A model generated the notes under the pieces. That model was not told where the DNA came from. It searched no databases and saw only the letters and a program-made list of their open reading frames with translations. The position numbers and the translations under genes were made by a program. A stretch of 19,098 nt of DNA, from NCBI GenBank assembly GCA_004298625.1, contig SCSY01000225.1, positions 1 to 19,098 of the forward strand, in the 5' to 3' direction. This stretch comes from Nitrospirota bacterium (GTDB taxonomy: Bacteria; Nitrospirota; Thermodesulfovibrionia; Thermodesulfovibrionales; UBA1546). Shown piece after piece: positions 7,144-14,635 of the stretch (position 1 is the first letter of the stretch; each line of letters starts with the position of its first letter).

Positions 7144-8607
7144 ATGAAATACGAAGCTGTCATAGGGCTTGAAGTCCATGCGCAGATGCTCACGGAAACG
7201 AAGATATTCTGCGGATGCTCGACAAAATTCGGCTCTGAGCCTAACACTCAGACGTGTCCAATATGCATCGGAATGCCGGGAGTGCTTCCTGTCCTGAATA
7301 AGAAAGCGCTTGAATTTGCAATAAGGACAGGTTTGGCGACTAACTGCAAAATTTCCTCTTACAGCAGGTTCGCGCGTAAGAATTATTTCTATCCGGATCT
7401 GCCTAAAGGATACCAGATAAGCCAGTATGAGCTTCCTATATGTGAGCATGGCTTAATAGAGATTGTCGTAGATAATGAGATTAAAAAGATCGGAATAACA
7501 AGGATTCACATGGAAGAGGACGCAGGCAAAAATATTCATGAGGGCGCGGGAAATTACAGCTTCGTGGACTTAAATCGCGCTGGAGTTCCTTTGATGGAGA
7601 TTGTCTCCGAGCCCGACATAAGGAGTCCTAAAGAGGCGGCTGAGTATATGAAAAAACTGAGGGCCATACTTCGTTACCTCGGCGTGTGCGACGGGAATAT
7701 GGAACAGGGTTCATTGAGATGCGATGCAAATGTCTCGATAAGACAGGTCGGCCAAAAGGAACTTGGCACAAGGGCCGAGGTTAAAAATATTAATTCATTC
7801 AAGTTCGTTGAAAAGGCATTGGAATACGAAATAAAGAGACAGATAAAAGTTATCGAAGACGGCGGGAAAATTATTCAGGAGACAAGGCTATGGGATTCCG
7901 ACAGAGGCATTACTGAATCAATGCGCGGAAAGGAAGAGGCGCATGATTACAGATATTTCCCTGAACCTGACCTCGTGCCTTTAACTGTCGAGCAGAAATG
8001 GGTTGATGAGATAAGGGCAGCATTGCCGGAGCTTCCTGATATAAAGAGAAAGCGATTTGTTTCAGAGTATGCTCTTCCTGAATACGATGCAGACCTTCTT
8101 ACGTCCGAGAAATCCATTGCAGACTGGTTTGAAGCAGCTGTAAAGGCAGGTCGTTGCGACTCGCAACCGGGAGGACAGGCAAAGGCAGTTTCTAACTGGA
8201 TGATGGGCGAGCTGATGAAACTTCTGAATGAAGAGAATAGGACAATCGGGGAATGTGCGTTAAAACCTGTTCAGCTTGCAGATATGTTAAAGCTGATTGA
8301 TAAAGGCATAATAAGCGGAAAGATTGCAAAGACTGTTTTTGAAGAGATGTATAAGACAGGAAAAGATGCTGAGGTGATAGTTAAGGAAAGGGGTCTTGTC
8401 CAGGTAAGCGATGAAGGCGCTATTGAGAAGGCTGTTGATGAGGTTATAGCAAAGAATCCGAAGGAAGTGGAGAGGTTCAAGGCCGGAGATGAAAAACTAC
8501 TCGGTTTCTTTGTAGGCCGGATAATGAAGATGACCAAAGGCAAGGCAAATCCGCAGATGGTAAATGAGATTTTGAAGAAAAAACTTTCTTTGATACAATA
8601 CCATTGA
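7144..8607 (+). CDS. gatB: Aspartyl/glutamyl-tRNA(Asn/Gln) amidotransferase subunit B
   Basis: The tRNA-binding and kinase subunit of the GatCAB amidotransferase, which converts misacylated Glu-tRNA(Gln) and/or Asp-tRNA(Asn) to the amidated forms. 487 residues, full length. Family signatures are [11 protein letters not shown], a four-cysteine metal site (Cys23, Cys25, Cys38, Cys41), [43 protein letters not shown] and RCDANVSIR. The C-terminal YqeY-like domain ends with the [20 protein letters not shown] helix. A short segment near residues 336-344 (RCDSQPGGQ) appears inserted relative to the usual form and is encoded around a DNA palindrome. gatA and gatC are not adjacent. Confidence 0.97.
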   Translation: MKYEAVIGLEVHAQMLTETKIFCGCSTKFGSEPNTQTCPICIGMPGVLPVLNKKALEFAIRTGLATNCKISSYSRFARKNYFYPDLPKGYQISQYELPICEHGLIEIVVDNEIKKIGITRIHMEEDAGKNIHEGAGNYSFVDLNRAGVPLMEIVSEPDIRSPKEAAEYMKKLRAILRYLGVCDGNMEQGSLRCDANVSIRQVGQKELGTRAEVKNINSFKFVEKALEYEIKRQIKVIEDGGKIIQETRLWDSDRGITESMRGKEEAHDYRYFPEPDLVPLTVEQKWVDEIRAALPELPDIKRKRFVSEYALPEYDADLLTSEKSIADWFEAAVKAGRCDSQPGGQAKAVSNWMMGELMKLLNEENRTIGECALKPVQLADMLKLIDKGIISGKIAKTVFEEMYKTGKDAEVIVKERGLVQVSDEGAIEKAVDEVIAKNPKEVERFKAGDEKLLGFFVGRIMKMTKGKANPQMVNEILKKKLSLIQYH

Positions 8608-9356
8608 TGGCTGTTATTCTCGTTACTAATGACGACGGGGTTCACTCTCAGGGTATTACTGCGCTGTTCAAGTCAATGAAAGAGATTGGAGATGTGTATG
8701 TTGTTGCGCCTGACAGGGAGAGGAGCGCAGTAGGGCACGCATTAACATTGCACAGGCCCTTGAAGGCAGAAGAAATCAAGGAGCGTGTTTATGCCGTCAA
8801 CGGAATGCCGACGGACTGCGTGGCAATCGGAGTGAATAAGATATTGCCCGAAAAACCTTCGCTTATTGTCTCAGGCATCAACAAGGGCGGGAATGTCGGA
8901 GATGACATTACTTATTCAGGCACTGTCTCGGCGGCGATCGAGGGAACTATAATGGGGATTCCGTCATTTGCAATCTCGATAGTCGGAGGCAAAAACTTCC
9001 ATTTTGACACGGCAGCGTATTATTCCCTGGAGGTTGCCAAATACATACTTGAAAAATCATTGCCTTATGACACGCTTCTTAACGTCAACCTTCCGAATGT
9101 GCATAGAGACGATGTTAAGGGCATAAAATTTACAAGACAGGGGAAACGGGTCTATGACAATGCCATACAGGAGATGTATGATCCGAGAGGAGAAAAGCAC
9201 TTCTGGATAGGAGGGGGGACGGTATACTGGGAGCATGGGGAAGACACCGACATCCATGCGGTTCAGCAGGGCTATGTGTCCATAACGCCTATTCACCTTG
9301 ATCTGACAAATTATGATGCGCTTGGGTTTTTGAAGAAGAGCTGGGGAGCTGCATGA
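8607..9356 (+). CDS. surE: 5'/3'-nucleotidase SurE
   Basis: Metal-dependent nucleoside monophosphate phosphatase of the SurE survival-protein family, cytoplasmic, linked to stress and stationary-phase fitness. 249 residues, normal length. The metal site is visible: Asp9-Asp10 (ILVTNDDG), Ser40 (DRERSAVGHALTL) and Asn92 (VSGINKGGNVGDD). YSGTVSAAIEG also matches the family. The ATG at 8607 shares one base with the gatB stop (TGATG) and gives the expected [15 protein letters not shown] three bases earlier is possible but less likely. No independent ribosome-binding site is seen, suggesting coupling to gatB. In many genomes surE neighbours pcm; here one flavoprotein gene lies between them. Confidence 0.96.
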   Translation: MAVILVTNDDGVHSQGITALFKSMKEIGDVYVVAPDRERSAVGHALTLHRPLKAEEIKERVYAVNGMPTDCVAIGVNKILPEKPSLIVSGINKGGNVGDDITYSGTVSAAIEGTIMGIPSFAISIVGGKNFHFDTAAYYSLEVAKYILEKSLPYDTLLNVNLPNVHRDDVKGIKFTRQGKRVYDNAIQEMYDPRGEKHFWIGGGTVYWEHGEDTDIHAVQQGYVSITPIHLDLTNYDALGFLKKSWGAA

Positions 9357-10732
9357 AAAAATATGACGTCATAATTGTCGGCGCCGGACCGGCAGGAATA
9401 TTTTCGGCGCTGGAACTTCTCAATAAAAAAAAAGGCGCAAAGATTCTCATCATCGAGAAAGGAAAGGACATAGACCAGAGAAAATGCCCTATGATGATAA
9501 GGGATGTCTCCTGCAAGGCCTGTCCTGAATGCGCTCTCCTGAGCGGTTGGGGCGGCGCAGGCGCATTCAGCGACGGCAAGCTCAACTTGTCTCCTGAAGT
9601 CGGAGGGTTTCTTTCGAGGTATTTGGACAAAGGCGAGCTTCAGCCCCTGATAGATTATGTGGATGAGATATATGTGGAGTACGGCGCGCCAAAAAAGACT
9701 TACGGAGGAAGCAGAGAGGAGATACAGGAGATAGAAAGGCTTGCGTCTAAAAACGATATTGTATTTGTGCCGTCAAGGGTAAGGCACATAGGCACTGACA
9801 GGTGCAAGGTTCTGTTGAAAAAGATTAAGAAGTCTTTGAATGCAAAGGTAGAGACATTGTTTGGGTTAGAGGCCGGGGATGTCATTATGGAAAAAGGAAA
9901 GGCCAGGGGCATCAGGCTTAAGAACGGCGACAAGATTTATTCTGATTTCGTGATACTGGCGCCCGGAAGAGAAGGCTCAAGCTGGCTTGAAAAAGAATCA
10001 AAGCGCCTGCATCTTACCCTTTTACAAAATCCTGTTGATATAGGCGTGCGCATTGAAATCCCCGCCTCTGTATTTGAGCATCTCACAAATGTTACTTATG
10101 AGCCCAAGTTAATATTTTATTCCAAAAAATTCGATGATAAGATAAGAACATTCTGCGTAAATCCCTACGGGGAAGTTGTCAAAGAATATCTGAAGGGCAT
10201 CTGGACAGTCAACGGCCACAGTTATGCAGGCAGGAAGACGGGCAATACTAATTTTGCGCTTCTTGTGAGCACTGTTTTTACAGAGCCGTTCGATGAGCCT
10301 ATATCTTATGGGAGATATATTGCAAGGCTGGCTAATTTTTTAGGCAAAGGAGTTATTGTCCAGAGGCTCGGGGACCTGCAGATGGGAAGGCGGTCAACTC
10401 ATGAGAGGATGGCAAAGGGAATAGTAAAGCCTACCTTAAAAGATGCAACCCCTGGGGACCTGAGTTTTGTTATTCCATACCGATACCTGTCTGATATCCT
10501 TGAAATGCTCGATGCTCTCGATAAAGTTGCTCCGGGAGTGAACTCGAAACACACCTTGCTTTACGGAGTTGAAGTGAAGTTTTACTCTATGCAATTGAAG
10601 TTGACCGGCGCGCTCGAGACAGAAAAGGAGAATCTTTTTGCTGTAGGCGACGGAGCAGGGGTGAGCAGGGGTTTGATTCAGGCATCTGTATCAGGGGTGA
10701 TGGCGGCGAGAGAGATAGCGAGGAGGATGTAA
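9353..10732 (+). CDS. FAD-dependent dehydrogenase, COG2509-like
   Basis: 459 residues with an N-terminal FAD-binding Rossmann motif (IIVGAGPAGIFSALELL) and a C-terminal FAD-binding segment (NLFAVGDGAGVSRGLIQASVSG). Between them lies a distinctive cysteine cluster (Cys45, Cys54, Cys57, Cys60; RDVSCKACPECALL) followed by SGWGGAGAFSDGKLNLS. This matches the poorly characterised COG2509 flavoproteins. The four cysteines could bind metal or an Fe-S centre, which is inference. The substrate is unknown. The ATG overlaps the surE stop in ATGA. Confidence 0.88.
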   Translation: MKKYDVIIVGAGPAGIFSALELLNKKKGAKILIIEKGKDIDQRKCPMMIRDVSCKACPECALLSGWGGAGAFSDGKLNLSPEVGGFLSRYLDKGELQPLIDYVDEIYVEYGAPKKTYGGSREEIQEIERLASKNDIVFVPSRVRHIGTDRCKVLLKKIKKSLNAKVETLFGLEAGDVIMEKGKARGIRLKNGDKIYSDFVILAPGREGSSWLEKESKRLHLTLLQNPVDIGVRIEIPASVFEHLTNVTYEPKLIFYSKKFDDKIRTFCVNPYGEVVKEYLKGIWTVNGHSYAGRKTGNTNFALLVSTVFTEPFDEPISYGRYIARLANFLGKGVIVQRLGDLQMGRRSTHERMAKGIVKPTLKDATPGDLSFVIPYRYLSDILEMLDALDKVAPGVNSKHTLLYGVEVKFYSMQLKLTGALETEKENLFAVGDGAGVSRGLIQASVSGVMAAREIARRM

Positions 10733-10733
10733 A

Positions 10734-10856
10734 ATGCATAAGACAGGGCATAATATCCTCGCTCATTCTCGGGCTATCGCCCTCCGAGGATTTTGCCTCT
10801 TTATTTTAATAACGATGCTGTCTGTCTATCGGCAAAATAAGCCGCTCGAATACTAA
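10734..10856 (+). CDS. Possible 40-residue small membrane protein
   Basis: An ATG at 10734 is seven bases downstream of AGGAGG (10721-10726) and opens a 40-codon frame ending TAA at 10854-10856. The product is basic at the N-terminus, then has a hydrophobic run (FCLFILITMLSV) that could be one transmembrane segment. Against it: the AGGAGG also encodes the last arginines of the preceding gene, and the frame is nearly co-extensive with a palindromic element that could open a frame by chance. Confidence 0.25.
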   Translation: MHKTGHNILAHSRAIALRGFCLFILITMLSVYRQNKPLEY

Positions 10857-10866
10857 GCCCTGTCTT
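10740..10866. repeat. 127-bp foldback element with 10-bp perfect inverted ends
   Basis: AAGACAGGGC (10740-10749) and GCCCTGTCTT (10857-10866) are exact inverted repeats at the two ends of the intergenic space before pcm. Inside, TTTTGCC (10791-10797) pairs with GGCAAAA (10831-10837), and a separate hairpin occupies 10755-10791. The structure suggests a non-autonomous mobile or REP-type element. No flanking duplication is obvious. Confidence 0.5.
10755..10794 (+). terminator. Stem-loop after the flavoprotein gene, possible terminator
   Basis: ATCCTCG (10755-10761) pairs with CGAGGAT (10785-10791) around an inner GGGC-TATC-GCCC hairpin (1071-10782 within the same region, precisely 10771-10782), followed by TTTT. 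It could terminate the gatB-surE-flavoprotein transcript, although it may just be part of the repeat element. Confidence 0.4.
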
Positions 10867-10878
10867 TAGCGGGTAGTT

Positions 10879-11529
10879 ATGGAAAATTTTAAAGAACTCA
10901 GAGATATGATGGTTGATACGCAGCTTATTCCGCGGGGTATAAAGGACGAGCGTTTGCTTGCTGCGATGAGAAAAGTCCCGAGGCATCTTTTTATTGACGA
11001 GTTTATGCATAAAGCCTACGATGACATGGCGCTTCCCATAGGCGAAGACCAGACAATTTCTCAGCCTTATATGGTTGCAATAATGACGGAGCTTCTTGAA
11101 TTAAAAGGAGACGAGAAGGTTCTTGAGATTGGAACAGGTTCGGGGTATCAGTCTGCGGTTCTTGCAGAGCTTTCTCTTTCGGTTTTCACAATAGAGCGCA
11201 GGGCTGCTCTTGCAGAAAGAGCGGAAGAAAGAATCCATGCGCTTGGATACGGCAATGTTCAGATAAGGGTCGGCGACGGGACGCTCGGATGGCCGGAGGA
11301 TGCGCCATTTGACAGGATAATAATAACTGCAGGCTCCCCGCAGATTCCCAAACCTCTGATAGAACAGTTGTCCGATGGAGGGATAATTGTCGCTCCCGTT
11401 GGAGACCGGTTTTCACAGCAGCTCATAGTTGCAAGAAAGTTTAAAGGCTCCTTATCGGAACAACTGCATACGCCGTGCATGTTTGTCCCTTTGATAGGCG
11501 AGTATGGATGGGGAAAAGATGAGGATTAG
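10879..11529 (+). CDS. pcm: Protein-L-isoaspartate O-methyltransferase
   Basis: Uses S-adenosylmethionine to methylate L-isoaspartyl residues in aged proteins, starting their repair, in the cytoplasm. 216 residues. The family sequence DQTISQPYMVAIM (57-69) and SAM-binding motif I EIGTGSGYQ (83-91) are intact. VPRHLFID (33-40) and the acceptor-side segment FDRIIITAGSPQIP are also typical. The ATG at 10879 has only a weak GGG upstream. An ATG pair ten codons later is possible, but the family usually has these N-terminal residues. The 3' end overlaps the cytochrome gene. Confidence 0.96.
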   Translation: MENFKELRDMMVDTQLIPRGIKDERLLAAMRKVPRHLFIDEFMHKAYDDMALPIGEDQTISQPYMVAIMTELLELKGDEKVLEIGTGSGYQSAVLAELSLSVFTIERRAALAERAEERIHALGYGNVQIRVGDGTLGWPEDAPFDRIIITAGSPQIPKPLIEQLSDGGIIVAPVGDRFSQQLIVARKFKGSLSEQLHTPCMFVPLIGEYGWGKDED

Positions 11530-12259
11530 GAGAAGGGTTAAGATATTAATCTGTGTGCTGTCTGCCGTCTGTTCCCTGCTGTCGGCAATTTCCGCTTTTG
11601 CCGATGATAGTTCCTGCCTTTCATGCCACAGCCGGTATAGCAGTCAGCACAGTAAAACCGCAAAGGTTGTTCACGCAGCTCTCGATGCGGGATGCGATAC
11701 ATGTCACCTGCCTGTAGAAGGGATGAAACATCCGATGCAAAAAGGGAGCATAAAGCTCACTCATGATGTCCCTGCCCTCTGCTATGTCTGTCACGACGAA
11801 TCCAAGTTTAAGGGCAAGTTCATACACGCTCCTCTATCTGGAGGTATGTGCACAGCCTGTCATAATGTTCATCAGTCTGATTTCAGCAAGATGCTTATAA
11901 TTAATATGCCTATGCTTTGTTATAACTGTCATGAGAACAATACGAACAAAAAATATGTCCATGCTCCAACGAGAAAAGGGCAGTGTGCTGTATGTCATAA
12001 CGCCCATGCGAGCAATACCACTTCACTATTGATGACAGTGCACTTAAACGACCTCTGCGTAAGCTGTCACTGGAAGTATGCAAGGGGCGCGCATGTGCTA
12101 AGCGGGTTTATGGGCAATCACCCGATGTGGAAGAAGCCGGACCCTTCCAGGCCGGGTAAAGAGCTGAGCTGCGCAAGCTGTCATGATCCGCATGCCTCTG
12201 ATTTCCCCAGGCTCAGACCCCGGGAAGGGCTGTGCCGAGTTTGCCATAAACGCATTTAA
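11519..12259 (+). CDS. Exported multihaem cytochrome c, nine CXXCH motifs
   Basis: 246 residues with a Sec signal peptide (basic MRIRRR, hydrophobic core, cleavage after AFA near residue 27). The mature protein has nine CXXCH haem-attachment motifs: CLSCH, CDTCH, CYVCH, CTACH, CYNCH, CAVCH, CVSCH, CASCH and CRVCH. The spacing and the CHNVH/CHNAH/CHDPH endings match the doubled-CXXCH domain family. It is a periplasmic or surface electron carrier; its partner is not encoded nearby. The ATG at 11519 is preferred over the in-frame ATG at 11504 because it places the basic residues at the N-terminus and has GGGG five bases upstream. The gene starts inside the pcm 3' end (11-bp overlap). The signal-peptide coding region contains heptamer repeats. 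Confidence 0.92.
   Translation: MRIRRRVKILICVLSAVCSLLSAISAFADDSSCLSCHSRYSSQHSKTAKVVHAALDAGCDTCHLPVEGMKHPMQKGSIKLTHDVPALCYVCHDESKFKGKFIHAPLSGGMCTACHNVHQSDFSKMLIINMPMLCYNCHENNTNKKYVHAPTRKGQCAVCHNAHASNTTSLLMTVHLNDLCVSCHWKYARGAHVLSGFMGNHPMWKKPDPSRPGKELSCASCHDPHASDFPRLRPREGLCRVCHKRI
11555..11589. repeat. Degenerate heptamer array in the cytochrome signal peptide
   Basis: Consecutive 7-nt units GTGCTGT, CTGCCGT, CTGTTCC, CTGCTGT and CGGCAAT encode residues 13-24 of the leader. The CTG phase repeats every seven bases across three reading frames. Confidence 0.55.
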
Positions 12260-12309
12260 TCAGCAATCGGTATAGTGATAGTGCGTATAAAGACGTTAAC
12301 GCAGGCTAT

Positions 12310-13191
12310 TTACTGCGGATGCCACCTTCTGACTACAAACTTATCGGCAATGCCTTCTTTCCGGGGATCGGTTACAGGCGTCATAGTCTCGCTGATGGTT
12401 CTGAGAATTCCCGTAAGACTTATTAACTGTACACCTTCCGCGATGGTGCTCTGTATTGCCTGTCTGCTGTCAAGGACTATCACTACATGCCTTTTATAGA
12501 CAATCAGATCGAGAGGTTTGAGTTTCTTTGCTATTTCATCAGGCTTCATGTCTTTTATATCAACAGCAGAGCCAAAATCAAAAAGAGATTCTACATTTCG
12601 CGGAGTATATCCGTCTGATGCCTCATAAAGAAGGCCGGAACAGTCAACGCCCTTCAGCATCCATCTTTCCAGGATCTCTTCCGAAAGCTTGCCGACCGGC
12701 TTATAAAACACGAGCAGCTCCGGTATGCCCTTAACATGATTCCCTCCCCACACATATATCGCCCCTTTTGCAGAGATTAGCTTATTGATTATTGTATTTT
12801 TATCAGGTAATTTTCTTAAGCGTTCAGGGGGTTTTTGCAATTTCTTTTCAACAAATCTGCTGTCAATGTAATAGCCCTTTTGAGTCGGGTATGGGTAATC
12901 TTCTGTTTTTACTTTAAGAATCTCATATCCGTCTTTATTGATTTCAGCCTCGATTGTAAATGACGTTCCGGAAAGGGCGACAAATTCAACCTCTTCGATC
13001 ATGTTTTTCCTGTTGAGCTTAAGGGTCCTGCCGTCTTTGCCGCCGAATACGGAGGAAAAGTCAGGAGTGTTAAGGACGGGAGTAGGCATAACCGCAACAG
13101 CATAGCGGAGATATTTATCCTTTCTTTCGCATGAGATTAATGAAAGGCATATGACAAGAAGACACATCGGGTGAAACAGTTTTGACTTCAC
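12310..13191 (-). CDS. NlpC/P60-family lipoprotein (peptidoglycan hydrolase-like)
   Basis: 293 residues. The N-terminus MKSKLFHPMCLLVICLSLIS leads to a lipobox-like cysteine at residue 21, so the protein is probably lipid-anchored. The C-terminal part is an NlpC/P60 cysteine peptidase domain, with nucleophile Cys184 (GVDCSGLLYEA) and His235 (YKRHVVIVLD). A preceding SH3-like region with YAVAVMPTPVLNTP fits wall-binding. The domain typically cuts peptide stems of peptidoglycan. I chose the GTG at 13191, which overlaps the cutA stop in GTGA. An earlier GTG at 13212 would add seven residues inside cutA. It is the last gene of the pil array; 50 bp separate it from the convergent cytochrome gene, with no evident terminator. 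Confidence 0.85.
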   Translation of the reverse strand: MKSKLFHPMCLLVICLSLISCERKDKYLRYAVAVMPTPVLNTPDFSSVFGGKDGRTLKLNRKNMIEEVEFVALSGTSFTIEAEINKDGYEILKVKTEDYPYPTQKGYYIDSRFVEKKLQKPPERLRKLPDKNTIINKLISAKGAIYVWGGNHVKGIPELLVFYKPVGKLSEEILERWMLKGVDCSGLLYEASDGYTPRNVESLFDFGSAVDIKDMKPDEIAKKLKPLDLIVYKRHVVIVLDSRQAIQSTIAEGVQLISLTGILRTISETMTPVTDPRKEGIADKFVVRRWHPQ

Positions 13192-13514
13192 CCAGTCGCT
13201 TCTTTTAGCCACTTCAAATAATCCTCAGATCCCTCAACAACAGGCATTGCGATGATTTCAGGCACTGTGTAACTGTGAAGCTCTTTGACTCTTTTGCAAA
13301 GTCCGGCAAAGAGGTTGTGCCGCGTCTTGGCAACCATCAGAACCTCTGCTTCATCTTCTATTTTCCCCTGCCAGATGTAGATGGACCTTATGTCTTTTAT
13401 AATATTTACGCAGCCTGCAAGCCTTGCCTCAACCAGCGCCCTTGCAATCTTAGAGGCTTCATCCTCATTCGGAGCGGTTATGAAGACGATAATGTTATCA
13501 TTCGGAAATCCCAT
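13188..13514 (-). CDS. cutA: Divalent-cation tolerance protein CutA
   Basis: A 108-residue, PII-like trimeric cytoplasmic protein of the CutA1 family, associated with divalent metal tolerance though its mechanism is unsettled. Conserved segments seen are VFITAPNEDEASKIARALVEARLAGCVNI (split here across strand and helix), YIWQGKIEDEAEVLMVAKT, and YTVPEIIAMPVVEGSEDYLKWL. Length is typical. The ATG shares one base with the stop of the upstream aminopeptidase-like gene (TAATG). Confidence 0.96.
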   Translation of the reverse strand: MGFPNDNIIVFITAPNEDEASKIARALVEARLAGCVNIIKDIRSIYIWQGKIEDEAEVLMVAKTRHNLFAGLCKRVKELHSYTVPEIIAMPVVEGSEDYLKWLKEATG

Positions 13515-14635
13515 TAAAATTTTCCATCCTTCATCAGAATTTTCCTGTTTCCATCTTTATCAATCAGCGTCACCGTCGGCTTAAAGAAAACAAAGTCCTG
13601 ATGAAACGGAGTGCTGACATTCCCCCCGAACGAGCTATTGTCTCCGAGCGCAATATGTATTGTGCCGAGAATCTTTTCAGATTCGAGGATGTTGTCGGGC
13701 TTTCGCGCCATATTATTTGTGCCTATCCCGAGTTCGGCAATATTTGCGTTTTCTCTGCGCTCGGAAATTTTTTCTCTGAGATAATGAACGTATCCTTCGT
13801 CTCCCGACACTTCCTCGACCATACCGCCCTTTATTGTTAGTGTCACGGGTGAACTCATCGGTCTTGTCGGCGCCCATTCAAGGACAAGTTTGCCGTTTGC
13901 CGTGCCTTCCATCGGCGCAAGATATACCTCTCCTGCGGGAAGGTTCCCGAATGAGCCAGGCCTTGTGAGAATCCCTGTATCGGCTTCCGCCTTTCTGCTT
14001 CTTTTTGAAAATGATATATGAGTGCCGTTCGGTGTTTTTATCTCTATCTGCTCAGCCTTGTTTACAATCCTTGCAATATCCCGCGTCTTTTTGGCAAGCG
14101 CTTTCCAATCCACATTCATGGCGCCTTCAAGCATAGGGGCGTCAAATAAAGGCATACTGGCATACCGCGTGCCGCACATCCGTGTCAGCAAATCCCTGAA
14201 TCTCGTATGGCTCGTTGAATAATTTGAAAGCGCTACAACAGCATTCACAGCAGCTCTTCTGTTTCCGGATATAATCTCTTCAGCCTCTTTTATTTCATCG
14301 CCTTTGGCCTTTTTATTTATGAGGGGGAGCAGGAGGTTTTGTGCTTTTAATTTCCTGAAGGCCTTTTCTCCAAAGGCAATGGCCCAGAGTTCCTGCGGCG
14401 GCTCTGCGCCGTGACTGCCTGTGGCCGGATATTCAAGATAAAGAATTTTCTTGCAGAAGCTTTTGCCTGTCTCAGCCGTTAGGACAGCTATATCCCTGAG
14501 CCTCTCTCTCCTGCATTTGTCTCTATCCTCAATAATCTCGCCTTCAAACGGTCTGTCTGTAAATACCAAAACGCTCTCGGATTTTTTGATATTGAGGTTA
14601 ACCCTGAATATATTCCTTATTATTTTTGTTATCAA
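13514..14635 (-). CDS. M29-family (aminopeptidase T-like) metallopeptidase
   Basis: 373 residues resembling thermophilic aminopeptidases of family M29 (COG2309), cytoplasmic exopeptidases with two metal ions. Five metal-ligand positions expected in the family are present: Glu236 (LPAGEVYLAP), Glu301 (IAELGIGTN), His327 (LGTIHIALGDN), His345 and Asp347 (PFHQDFVF). The TTG start overlaps the pilQ stop (TTGA); the ribosome-binding site is weak, so coupling to pilQ is likely. Placement directly behind pilQ does not by itself imply a pilus role. Confidence 0.87.
   Translation of the reverse strand: MITKIIRNIFRVNLNIKKSESVLVFTDRPFEGEIIEDRDKCRRERLRDIAVLTAETGKSFCKKILYLEYPATGSHGAEPPQELWAIAFGEKAFRKLKAQNLLLPLINKKAKGDEIKEAEEIISGNRRAAVNAVVALSNYSTSHTRFRDLLTRMCGTRYASMPLFDAPMLEGAMNVDWKALAKKTRDIARIVNKAEQIEIKTPNGTHISFSKRSRKAEADTGILTRPGSFGNLPAGEVYLAPMEGTANGKLVLEWAPTRPMSSPVTLTIKGGMVEEVSGDEGYVHYLREKISERRENANIAELGIGTNNMARKPDNILESEKILGTIHIALGDNSSFGGNVSTPFHQDFVFFKPTVTLIDKDGNRKILMKDGKF

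Noticed and set aside
7000..7449. 149-codon minus-strand frame across the gatB start
   Set aside because: It runs through the palindromic repeat and the start of the well-supported gatB gene, and its product resembles nothing.
12260..12309. Possible terminator or repeat between the cytochrome and NlpC genes
   Set aside because: No hairpin is visible in these 50 bases; the short TATAGTG-like pattern is too weak to call a heptamer array.
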